Below are positions 36,026-43,351 of a DNA stretch of 64,000 nt, one piece after another (the first letter of the stretch is position 1; each line of letters begins with the position of its first letter). Source of the stretch: Dichotomicrobium sp964540795 (GTDB lineage Bacteria > Pseudomonadota > Alphaproteobacteria > Rhizobiales > Rhodomicrobiaceae); the NCBI GenBank assembly GCA_964540795.1, contig CAZINX010000006.1, positions 107,031 to 171,030 on the forward strand, written 5' to 3'. Under the pieces are notes generated by a model, which was not told where the DNA came from, did no database searches, and worked only from the letters and a program-made list of their open reading frames with translations. A program made the position numbers and the translations under genes.

Positions 36026-36053
36026 GGGGCCATCTTCGGATGGCCCCTTTTTT
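36026..36053 (+). terminator. intrinsic terminator of the porin gene
   Basis: GGGGCCATC, UUCG tetraloop, GATGGCCCC, then TTTTTT. One of the cleanest terminators in the window. Confidence 0.92.
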
Positions 36054-36087
36054 GCGCCTCCGCCCCCGCGTGGCGCCAGCGGGCGTC

Positions 36088-36164
36088 ATTACCGGGTTTA
36101 ACCCGGTAATCCAGACGTCATGCAAAAGCGATAATGGCTGGATCACCGGGGCGAGCCCGGTGAT
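36088..36164. repeat. paired palindromic extragenic element (copy at 36 kb)
   Basis: ATTACCGGG/CCCGGTAAT (36088-36110) and ATCACCGGG/CCCGGTGAT (36142-36164) lie 31 bp apart. The same order of two related palindromes recurs at 46059-46133. Similar REP-like sequences are abundant in alphaproteobacterial genomes. Confidence 0.7.
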
Positions 36165-36260
36165 GACGAAAGATTGGTCACTGGCGAGTGACGCAATCCA
36201 GCTTCGGGCCACAGCGCTGGTTTGCTTCGGCCCTTCGGGCCTCGCAAAGACGTTCCCCCC

Positions 36261-36346
36261 AGTGTCATCCCGTGCCCCGGCTCGGGGGCCGGGACAGGCG
36301 CGCTGCGGCATGAAATGACGTCGCGCAGACACGGGATCGCTTGCCG
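36261..36346. repeat. 86-bp direct repeat, copy 1
   Basis: Begins AGTGTCATCCCGTGCCCC and contains the dyad CCCCGGCTCGGGGGCCGGG. Differs from copy 2 (36447-36532) at two bases by eye. Extragenic; the open frames across it are artefacts of the repeat. Confidence 0.8.
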
Positions 36347-36446
36347 CTTTTGTCGCCCCTGCTGCAGATCCCGCGTTAGCAGCGCACCACTTTGTGCTGC
36401 GCAGCACAGGGAATGACGGTAAAGCTGCGCCGTGCCGCCTTCCGCC

Positions 36447-36532
36447 AGTGTCATCCCGTGCCCCGGCTCGGGGGCCGGGACAGGCGCGCTGCGGCATGAA
36501 ATGACGCTGCGCAGACACGGGATCGCTTGCCG
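36447..36532. repeat. 86-bp direct repeat, copy 2
   Basis: 84 of 86 bases match copy 1, same orientation, 186 bp away. A partial, diverged third unit (CCCCGGCCAAGGAGCCGGGG and GATGACA) follows around 36590-36622. The whole 36054-36808 spacer is repeat material with no gene. Confidence 0.8.
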
Positions 36533-36808
36533 GCATGAACCGGGTGCGATCCCGGATCAGCGCAGCACCGCTTCGCGCTGCGTCGCGCTTGCCCCGGCCA
36601 AGGAGCCGGGGTCCGCGATGACACGAGGTTCAGCAGCGCGCCACGTTGTGCTGTGCGGCACGCGGGATGACGGCGAAGCCGCGCCGGCCCGCCGCCGCGC
36701 CCGAAAGGTTGCGGATTGTTAACGACCGGCGCGCGCGATCACGCTATAGGCTGCACGATGGCCATAACGGCCCTTCGGCAATTCACCAGGCGATGGGAGA
36801 AAAGTGAC

Positions 36809-37018
36809 ATGACCGCGAATGTCGGACGCATCGACCGGATCATCCGCGCGGTCGCCGGCGTGGTCCTGCTGGCGCTCGGCCTTGGCTATCTCGGCGCGGG
36901 CGTGGCGACGCCGTGGGACTGGGTGCTTGGCATCGTCGGCGCGGTGCTGCTGGCTACCTCGGTGTTCAGCATCTGCCCGGCCTATGCGCTGCTGGGCGTG
37001 CGCACCTGCGAGCAATAA
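36809..37018 (+). CDS. DUF2892 inner-membrane protein
   Basis: 69 residues with two membrane helices; VGRIDRIIRAVAGVVLLALG and SVFSICPAYALLGVRTC are the DUF2892 pattern (PF11127, the membrane part of YgaP rhodanese). The Cys of CPAY and the last Cys could be redox active. Ribosome site GGGAGA before the ATG. Its stop codon starts the 76-bp tandem repeat. Function unknown. Confidence 0.85.
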   Translation: MTANVGRIDRIIRAVAGVVLLALGLGYLGAGVATPWDWVLGIVGAVLLATSVFSICPAYALLGVRTCEQ

Positions 37019-37090
37019 GCGCGATCCGAAAAGCATGTCCCGGCCTCCGAGCCGGGATGGGCGCGGTTTTCGGATAAATCGCGCGTCAGA
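37017..37090 (+). repeat. stop-codon-abutting extragenic repeat, copy 2
   Basis: Starts within the TAA stop of the DUF2892 gene as AAGCGCGATCCGAAAAGC, has a central CCCGGCCTCCGAGCCGGG dyad and ends TCGGATAAATCGCGCGTC. First of two tandem units with 76-bp period; same family as the element behind glnA. Confidence 0.8.
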
Positions 37091-37164
37091 ATAAGCGCGA
37101 TCAGAAAAGCATGTCCCGGCCTCCGAGCCGGGATGGGTGCGGTTTTCGGATAAGTCGCGCGTCA
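37091..37164 (+). repeat. stop-codon-abutting extragenic repeat, copy 3 (tandem)
   Basis: Differs from copy 2 at only a few positions (GATCAG for GATCCG, GGGTGC for GGGCGC, TAAGTC for TAAATC). Tandem duplication of the whole 76-bp unit, in the same orientation. Confidence 0.8.
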
Positions 37165-37250
37165 AAAAAGCCGCGCGGCCACTGGCGCGGAGAGTGGGCG
37201 TGCGTTAAGCGCCAGCTTGATTTATGGCGTAGTCGGGTCGGTCGTCGTCG

Positions 37251-37331
37251 TCGCGAGCGCAGCGAAGCGATCCAGCCGCAAACGCGTTGGCCAGCTTCTG
37301 GATTGCTTTGGCCTGACGGCCGCGCAATGAC
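37251..37331. repeat. GCGAGCGCAGCGAAGC...GCAATGAC extragenic element
   Basis: GCGAGCGCAGCGAAGCGATCC and CTGGATTGCTTTGGC with GCAATGAC make a long imperfect dyad, a motif very common between alphaproteobacterial genes. Diverged relatives lie at about 36186-36252 and 45988-46042. With the tandem unit it fills the 37019-37380 spacer; no gene. Confidence 0.6.
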
Positions 37332-37380
37332 ATCGCGACCCGGGAGCGCTGGCCGAAAGCCGAAGCTCACCCGCGCGCTG

Positions 37381-39807
37381 CTACCCGCGGATCACGCCGC
37401 CGGTCGCCTTTTGCACCGCCTGAACGATGCGCTTGCCCACCGCGTCGATCTCGTCGTCGGTCAGCGTCTTCTCGCGCGGCTGCAGCGTCACCTCGACCGC
37501 CAGCGACTTCTTGCCCTTGCCAAGCGCCTCCTCGCTCTCGAACACGTCGAACACGCTGGCCTCGGCAATCAGCTTCTTGTCCGCGCCGCGTGCGGCTGTG
37601 AGCACATCGCCCGCCGCCACATCCTTGTCGACGACGAAGGCGAAGTCGCGCGTCACCGCCTGCAGATCGCTCAGCTCCAGCGGCGGGCGCTGCGTGCCTT
37701 TGCGCTTCGGTTTTGGCAGCGCGTCCAGATAGATCTCGAAGGCCACGACCGGCAGCGCCACATCGAGCTGCTGCGCCGCGCCCGGATGCACCGCGCCAAA
37801 GCACCCCAGCCGGGTCTTCGGCCCAAGCTGAATCGCCGCCGACTGCCCTGGATGGAACCAGTCCGGGACCTCGCGCGACAGTTTCAGCGTCGCTGTTGAC
37901 AGCCCCAGCGCCTCCAGCAGCGCAAGCGCGTCCGCCTTCGCGTCGATCCACGACACCGCCGCGCCGCTCTCCTCCCAGTGCCGCCCAGCGCCCTGAAGCC
38001 GCGCGGTCCCTGTGCGCACGCCGGCCACTGCCATCACCTGATCGCCCGGCTGGTCGCCGTGATAGACATTGCCGACCTCGAACAGCGCGGCGTCGCGAAA
38101 ACCCCGGTTGGCGTTGTTGCGCGCGGCGCTCAGCAAACCCGGCAGCAGGCTCGGGCGCATGTGCGACATGTCGGTCGAGATCGGGTTGGCCAGCTCCAGT
38201 TCGCGCTGCCCGCCGCCGAACACCTCCGCCTGCGCCTTCGGGATGAACGCCCAGTTCACCGCCTCCGCCATGCCCCGCGCGGCCAGCAGCCGCCGCGCCC
38301 TCGGGATGCGACGCTGCACCGGCGTCAGCACCGGCCTGGCCACGCCCGAATCGCGCGGCAGCGGCGCGAGCGGCACCTGATCAACGCCGGCGATGCGGAT
38401 CACCTCCTCGACCAGATCGGCGCTCGCCCCGACATCGGGCCGCCAGCCCGGCGCCTTCACATCAAGCGACGGCTCCCGCCCGGAAATCTTGAAGCCGAGC
38501 TTGGTCAGCGTCTTGGTGATCTGCGCGGGCTTCAGGTCCACGCCGGTCAGCCGCTTCACCTCGCGCGTGTCGAACGAGATCATGCGCCCCGTCGGCGGCG
38601 CGGCCCCGGCCTGCTCCAGCTTGCTTGGGCTTCCGCCGCACAGTTTCAGGATCATCGCCGTGGCGAGGTTCGCGCCCAGCGTGTGCGAGGCCGGGTCGAT
38701 GCCGCGCTCGAAGCGGTAGCGGGCGTCGGACTGAATGCCGGTCTTGCGTCCCGTCATTGCCGTGCGAACCGGGTCGAAATGCGCAGATTCGATGAAGACG
38801 TTCGTGGTGTCTTCTGTGCAGCCGGTCTCCGCCCCGCCGATCACGCCGCCGAGGCCCAGCACGCCGCGATCATCGGCGATCACGCACATGCTCTCGTCGA
38901 CCTCGTATTCGGCGTCGTCGAGCGCCAGAAATGTCTCACCCGCCTTGCCGAGCCGCGCGCGGATCGCCCCGCGCAGCTTGTCGGCGTCATAGACGTGCAG
39001 CGGCCGCGCGCGGTCGTAGGAGATGTAGTTGGTCACGTCGACCAGCGCGTTGATCGGGCGCAGACCGATGGCTTTGAGACGTTTTTGCAGCCAATGCGGG
39101 CTGGGGCCGTTCTTCACGCCGCGGATAAGCCGCCCGGTGAAGACGGGGCAGGCATCGGCATGTTCTGGCGCGAATTCCAGCAGGATGTCCACGGGGCAAT
39201 CGAACTCGCCCTCGCCTTCATAGCCGCGGTCGCTGCGTTTCAGCTTGCCCAGCCCCGCCGCGGCCAGATCGCGCGCAACGCCGCGCACGCCCAGGCAGTC
39301 GGGCCGGTTCGGCGTGATGGCGATATGGATCATGGGGTCGTCCAGCCCGGCCGCTTCGGCATAGGGCGCGCCGACGCGGCTGGCGAGTTTCTTGGGCAGC
39401 TCGATGATGCCGTCGTGCTCGTCGGATAGCTGCAGCTCGCGCTCGGAGCACAGCATCCCCGAGGACTCGACGCCGCGAATGCTCGCCTTGGACAGCGTTA
39501 TGTCCGTGCCGGGAATATACGAGCCGGGCGGCGCAAACACGCCGATCATGCCGGCCCTGGCGTTTGGCGCGCCGCAGACGACCTGCACCGTCTCTGTCCC
39601 GGTGTCGACCTGGCAGACCTTCAGCTTGTCGGCGTTCGGGTGCTTCTCGCATTCCAGCACGCGCGCCACAGAGAAGGGCGCGAGCTTCTCCGCCGGATCG
39701 GCGATCTCCTCGACCTCCAGCCCGATCAGGTCGAGCGCGGCGCGCATGTCATCGAGGCTCGCCTCGGTCTGCAGATGATCCTTGAGCCAGGAGAGCGTGA
39801 ATTTCAT
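37381..39807 (-). CDS. pheT: phenylalanyl-tRNA synthetase beta subunit
   Basis: 808 residues, standard length. Tetrapeptide start MKFTLSWLKDHL, tRNA-binding EMAPII-like domain about 40-150 (VCQVDTGTETVQVVCGAPNAR), B3/B4 editing domain about 210-380, B5 domain near 400-470 and the C-terminal ferredoxin-fold anticodon-binding domain (FAFVVDKDVAAGDVLTAARG). Start overlaps the pheS stop (ATGA). Acts as an alpha2-beta2 complex with PheS. Confidence 0.97.
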   Translation of the reverse strand: MKFTLSWLKDHLQTEASLDDMRAALDLIGLEVEEIADPAEKLAPFSVARVLECEKHPNADKLKVCQVDTGTETVQVVCGAPNARAGMIGVFAPPGSYIPGTDITLSKASIRGVESSGMLCSERELQLSDEHDGIIELPKKLASRVGAPYAEAAGLDDPMIHIAITPNRPDCLGVRGVARDLAAAGLGKLKRSDRGYEGEGEFDCPVDILLEFAPEHADACPVFTGRLIRGVKNGPSPHWLQKRLKAIGLRPINALVDVTNYISYDRARPLHVYDADKLRGAIRARLGKAGETFLALDDAEYEVDESMCVIADDRGVLGLGGVIGGAETGCTEDTTNVFIESAHFDPVRTAMTGRKTGIQSDARYRFERGIDPASHTLGANLATAMILKLCGGSPSKLEQAGAAPPTGRMISFDTREVKRLTGVDLKPAQITKTLTKLGFKISGREPSLDVKAPGWRPDVGASADLVEEVIRIAGVDQVPLAPLPRDSGVARPVLTPVQRRIPRARRLLAARGMAEAVNWAFIPKAQAEVFGGGQRELELANPISTDMSHMRPSLLPGLLSAARNNANRGFRDAALFEVGNVYHGDQPGDQVMAVAGVRTGTARLQGAGRHWEESGAAVSWIDAKADALALLEALGLSTATLKLSREVPDWFHPGQSAAIQLGPKTRLGCFGAVHPGAAQQLDVALPVVAFEIYLDALPKPKRKGTQRPPLELSDLQAVTRDFAFVVDKDVAAGDVLTAARGADKKLIAEASVFDVFESEEALGKGKKSLAVEVTLQPREKTLTDDEIDAVGKRIVQAVQKATGGVIRG

Positions 39808-40889
39808 CGGCTCAGACCCCCGGCGAGCGTCGGCGTATCGAGCATCGAAAAGCCGTAATGGCGCAGCCAGCGCAGATCGCTGGCGAACATCGTGCGCAGG
39901 TCCGGGATGCCGTATTTCAGCATGGTAATGCGGTCCAGCCCCATGCCGAAGGCGAAGCCCTGATATTTCGCCGGGTCCAGCCCGACGTTGCGCAACACGT
40001 TGGGATGCACCATCCCGCAGCCCAGGATTTCCAGCCAGGCGTCCTGCTTGCCGATCGCCTCCGCGCTGATGTCCACCTCCATCGACGGCTCGGTGAAGGG
40101 GAAGTGCGAGGCGCGGTAGCGCATCTTCACGTCATCGACCTCGAAGAAGGCGCGGCAAAACTCTTCCAGCACCCAGCGCAGATGGCCCATATGGGTCGTC
40201 TCGTCGATCACCAGCCCCTCGACCTGGTGAAACTGCGGCGTGTGCGTCTGGTCGGAGTCGGAGCGGTAGACGCGCCCCGGCGCGATGATGCGCATTGGCG
40301 GCTTGCGCTCCTGCATCGCGCGGATCTGCACCGGGCTGGTATGGGTGCGCAGAACGAGGCGCGAGCCGTCGTCCTTCGGGTGGAAATAGAAGGTGTCGTG
40401 CTCCTGCCGGGCCGGATGCTCCGCCGGGATGTTGAGCTTGGTGAAGTTGTTCTCGTCCGTCTCGATGTCCGGGCCTTCGGCGACCTCGAAGCCCATATCG
40501 GCGAAGATTTCCGTCACCTCGTCCCAGACCTGGCTGAGCGGGTGGATGCGCCCCTCAAGCTGCGGGCCGAGGCGCACAGGCAGCGTCACATCGGCCTTCT
40601 CACGCGCCAGCTTTTCCGCCAGCTCGCGGTCCTTCAACTCGGCCTTGCGCGCCTCGATCTCATCACTGACCTTGCGCTTGAGCTTGTTCGCGGCCTTGCC
40701 GAAGGTCTGCTTTTGCTCCGGCGGCAGGCCGCCGATCTGTTTGGTGAGCGCCTGGATTTCGCCGCTCTTGCCCAGCAACGCGACGCGCACGTCTTCCAAC
40801 TCCGCGAGCGAAGCGGCGCCGCGCACCCTCTTTAAAGCGGATTTTTCCAGCGCCTTGAGGTCCTCGCCGGATGCGGTTGCGACGCTCAT
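39804..40889 (-). CDS. pheS: phenylalanyl-tRNA synthetase alpha subunit
   Basis: 361 residues. N-terminal coiled coil, motif 1 around HPLSQVWDEVTEIFADMGFE, motif 2 MRIIAPGRVYRSDSDQTHTPQFHQVEG (split) and motif 3 GFAFGMGLDRITMLKYGI near the end. The start at 40889 (MSVATASG) is preferred to a longer frame from 40931 whose extra 14 residues are not conserved. Third gene of rpmI-rplT-pheS-pheT. Confidence 0.97.
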   Translation of the reverse strand: MSVATASGEDLKALEKSALKRVRGAASLAELEDVRVALLGKSGEIQALTKQIGGLPPEQKQTFGKAANKLKRKVSDEIEARKAELKDRELAEKLAREKADVTLPVRLGPQLEGRIHPLSQVWDEVTEIFADMGFEVAEGPDIETDENNFTKLNIPAEHPARQEHDTFYFHPKDDGSRLVLRTHTSPVQIRAMQERKPPMRIIAPGRVYRSDSDQTHTPQFHQVEGLVIDETTHMGHLRWVLEEFCRAFFEVDDVKMRYRASHFPFTEPSMEVDISAEAIGKQDAWLEILGCGMVHPNVLRNVGLDPAKYQGFAFGMGLDRITMLKYGIPDLRTMFASDLRWLRHYGFSMLDTPTLAGGLSR

Positions 40890-40941
40890 CGTGGTCCCGT
40901 TCGGTGCATGTGTGGTCGAAGCCGCCCGCAAGCGGGCGCGC

Positions 40942-41301
40942 TCAGGCGCTGACGGCGTCGCGCGCCTTGGTCACGAGCGAGGCGAAGGCGTCCGGCTCGC
41001 GCACGGCCAGATCGGCCAGCACCTTGCGATCCACCTCAATGCCGGCTTTCGACAGGCCGTGGATGAAGCGGCCATAGGTCATCCCGTGTTCGCGCGCCGC
41101 CGCATTGATACGCTGAATCCATAGAGCGCGGAAGTTGCGCTTGCGGGTCTTGCGGTCGCGATAGGCGTATTGCCCGGCTTTTTCAACAGCCTGGTTGGCA
41201 ATGCGGAAGGTATTCTTGCGCCGGCCATAATAGCCTTTTGCCGCCTTGATGACCTTGCGGTGACGAGCGTGCGTGGTCACGCCGCGTTTGACACGAGCCA
41301 T
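40942..41301 (-). CDS. rplT: 50S ribosomal protein L20
   Basis: 119 residues: MARVKRGVTTHARHRKVIK, KGYYGRRKNTFRIA and LWIQRINAAAREHGMTYGRF are diagnostic. Binds 23S rRNA early in assembly; in many bacteria also represses its own operon through the mRNA leader. 52 bp before pheS and 49 bp after rpmI. Confidence 0.98.
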   Translation of the reverse strand: MARVKRGVTTHARHRKVIKAAKGYYGRRKNTFRIANQAVEKAGQYAYRDRKTRKRNFRALWIQRINAAAREHGMTYGRFIHGLSKAGIEVDRKVLADLAVREPDAFASLVTKARDAVSA

Positions 41302-41350
41302 TTCTGAAACTCCTTGAAGTCAGGATGTCGCGCGTTTGCCGCGCCGCGTC

Positions 41351-41554
41351 CTAGCGCTTGGCGTAGGGGAGAAACTTCTTGACGATCCGCGCGTCGCACT
41401 CCTCCAGAATGCGCGTGCCGCGCGCCTGGCGGATGAACTTGTTGCTGCGCTTGATCATGCCGTGGCGCTTGCCCGCGTGCTGGGTGCGGACCTTGCCGGT
41501 CGCCGTCAGGCGAAATCGTTTCTTCGCCCCGCTTTTGGTCTTGAGTTTGGGCAT
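41351..41554 (-). CDS. rpmI: 50S ribosomal protein L35
   Basis: 67 residues beginning MPKLKTKSGAKKRFRLT and ending VKKFLPYAKR, the canonical alphaproteobacterial L35. The ATG at 41554 excludes 21 upstream open-frame residues. First gene of the operon here, since infC is elsewhere in the window. Confidence 0.98.
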   Translation of the reverse strand: MPKLKTKSGAKKRFRLTATGKVRTQHAGKRHGMIKRSNKFIRQARGTRILEECDARIVKKFLPYAKR

Positions 41555-41701
41555 TTGCTTTCCTTTTGATGTCTGAAACGGGCCCAACAAGCCCGGCCGT
41601 CGTTCGCGCGACGTCAAGGTCTGCGCCGCTTTGCTTTGGTGAAAAGCGCTAAAAGCCGCCTCGGCATGCCCTGTACGCCGGACGGCTTAACGGTGCGTGA
41701 A

Positions 41702-41729
41702 ACTATAACCAATCGCCATGCCGCGCAAG
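41702..41729 (-). promoter_or_regulatory. possible promoter of rpmI-rplT-pheST
   Basis: Minus strand CTTGCG (41724-41729), 16-bp spacer, TATAGT (41702-41707; 5/6 to the -10 consensus). About 150 bp before the rpmI start, leaving a leader long enough for L20 autoregulation. The 41555-41897 spacer shows nothing else certain. Confidence 0.4.
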
Positions 41730-41897
41730 GGGCTTCGCGCCGCGAAAAAGGGCGCTTTTATGCGCCGCAGCGTGACGTTTCCGCGCCAGCGCCAGCGAAA
41801 ATGCGATCCGCCCGCGCGGAAGCCCTTGCGGTATGTGCGGCGCTGCGCCTAAAGGCTTCAGGCGCGCGGTGCGCCTATGGCGAAAAAATGTGGGCGA

Positions 41898-42206
41898 ATG
41901 GCTATGCTTTTCAAGGTGAAACGGGTTTGGCTTGCGGCGCTGGTTGTGGGCCTTGGTTGTCTGGCGGCGTCCGGCGCTCAGGCGCGCGAATGCACGCGGC
42001 TGGCCTTCTCGGTGAACGACTACGGCATCGAGATCCCGCGACGGGACTCTCAGCGCCTGCTCGATGAGTACATCAAGGAGTGGACCGCCGAGCGCGGCAT
42101 CGAGAATTATACCGTCGGCGAGAAGGACGTGACCTGCGAGCTGTTCATCGACCTGATCCTCTTCGACGAGCACACCTGCCGCGCCGAAGCGCCGGTCTGC
42201 TGGTAA
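41898..42206 (+). CDS. small secreted protein, unknown function
   Basis: About 102 residues. Signal peptide (MLFKVKRVWLAALVVGLG, cleavage near GAQA) and a mature part of about 75 residues with four Cys (C of RECTRL, DVTCELF, EHTCRAE and PVCW), suggesting two disulfides. Starts possible at 41877, 41898 and 41904; none has a clear ribosome site. Not recognised; a periplasmic protein is the most that can be said. Directly upstream of ssrA. Confidence 0.65.
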   Translation: MAMLFKVKRVWLAALVVGLGCLAASGAQARECTRLAFSVNDYGIEIPRRDSQRLLDEYIKEWTAERGIENYTVGEKDVTCELFIDLILFDEHTCRAEAPVCW

Positions 42207-42297
42207 GTCTGCCCCGGCAATCAGGCTGCGCAGGGAGCCGGCCTGTTTGCGTTTTGCGCCACGGTCCTTTTATTTGCCCTCGAAACTCTCTATATTG

Positions 42298-42643
42298 GGA
42301 GGCGTCAGCGTAGCTGACTATGGCGATAAACGGTCGTCGGAATAAGCCCATCGGACCCGGGGGCAGTACCCGGCGCCTCCACCACAAACCCGCCGATCGA
42401 GGCGCGCTGCTATGGCGGCCGCGGGTTTCTGATGGGGGCGAACCAGGATCGACGAGGGTGTAAAGGACGGACTTTCGCCCGGCATGGCACCGCCGTTACA
42501 GGGCCAAAAAGAGTAGTTGCGAATGACAACACTGCTCCGGTTGCTCAGGCTGCGTAAGGCAGCTTAGGCACCGAAATTCAAAGTCCTGGGCACTAAGCAC
42601 GCTCAGGCGCGGTTCGGAGGGCACCGGGCAACAGAAGCCCTCC
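42298..42643 (+). ncRNA. ssrA: tmRNA, circularly permuted (two-piece) alphaproteobacterial type
   Basis: Acceptor piece first: it ends GGGGGCAGTACCCGGCGCCTCC-ACCA (42361-42384, split) with the T-arm. After an intervening hairpin (AAACCCGC/GCGGGTTT) the coding piece starts at 42434 with GGGGGCGAACCAGGATCGAC, whose GGGGGCG pairs with CGCCTCC of the acceptor piece. The tag is ANDNTAPVAQAA, codons 42519-42554, then TAA. The tag rescues stalled ribosomes and marks peptides for ClpXP. The encoded order acceptor-spacer-coding is the permuted form of alphaproteobacteria. Exact ends are processed and approximate. Confidence 0.93.
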
Positions 42644-42650
42644 ATTTTAT
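42616..42650 (+). terminator. terminator of ssrA
   Basis: GGAGGGC (42616-42622) and GCCCTCC (42637-42643), then ATTTTAT. The T-tract is short. Confidence 0.6.
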
Positions 42651-42697
42651 GATGTGCCAGCCTGTGTGGGCACGCTGATTGCAGCCTGGTCTGGAAG

Positions 42698-43336
42698 ATG
42701 CCCAACGACGAATTTCGTTACGACATTCTTGCGCAGGAGGCACTCCGCGGCGTCGTGCGCACAGTGTTGCGCCGGGTCGAGAAACGCGGCCTTCCGGGCG
42801 ACCACCATTTCGTCATCACCTTCGACACCACCGCGCCGGGCGTCTCGCTGTCCAAGCGGCTGGTCGATCGTTATCCCCAAGAGATGACGATCGTCATCCA
42901 ATATCAGTTCTGGGGCCTGAAGGTTTATGAGAACGCCTTCGAGATCGGCCTGTCCTTCAACAACGTGCCCGAGACGCTCGTCATCCCGTTCCGCGCGATG
43001 ACGAGCTTCCAGGACCCGAGCGTCGGCTTCATGCTGCAGTTCGGCGGGCTTGGGGCGCTGGGCGAGTCGGCCGCGCGCGAAGAGTCGGAAAGCGGGATCG
43101 CGCCGGGCGAGGAGACACCGGCTCCGGCCGGTTCGAAGCTGCCAAGCCCCGCCGAACCGGCGCTTCCCCAATTGAGCGAACCCGCGCTCGCAGGCGCTGG
43201 CGAGCCGGCAGGCGAGTTGTCGAAATCCGCATCGGCCACCAAAGACGAGGGTGAGAAAGCGGACAAGGACGACGACGCTGGCGAGCAGAACAAAGGCGCC
43301 GAAGTGGTCCACCTCGACGCCTTCCGCAAGAAATAG
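42698..43336 (+). CDS. sspB: SspB, ClpXP adaptor for ssrA-tagged proteins (alpha type)
   Basis: 212 residues. The N-terminal substrate-binding domain (RYDILAQEALRGVVRTVL, GLPGDHHFVITFDT, QEMTIVIQYQFWGLKV, SVGFMLQF) matches alpha-type SspB. A long Pro/Ala/Glu-rich linker ends in the ClpX-docking tail VVHLDAFRKK. SspB binds the ssrA tag and hands it to ClpXP. It lies 55 bp after the tmRNA gene, a neat functional neighbourhood. Linker is longer than in Caulobacter SspB as I remember it. Confidence 0.93.
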   Translation: MPNDEFRYDILAQEALRGVVRTVLRRVEKRGLPGDHHFVITFDTTAPGVSLSKRLVDRYPQEMTIVIQYQFWGLKVYENAFEIGLSFNNVPETLVIPFRAMTSFQDPSVGFMLQFGGLGALGESAAREESESGIAPGEETPAPAGSKLPSPAEPALPQLSEPALAGAGEPAGELSKSASATKDEGEKADKDDDAGEQNKGAEVVHLDAFRKK

Positions 43337-43351
43337 CGCGGCAAGCCTTTC

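Noticed and set aside
35829..36536. Minus-strand 235-codon frame with internally repeated peptide after the porin
   Set aside because: The repeated peptide results from the 86-bp DNA repeats; extragenic.
36054..37380. CRISPR array
   Set aside because: Repeats are few, of unequal length and without regular unique spacers; no cas genes in the window.
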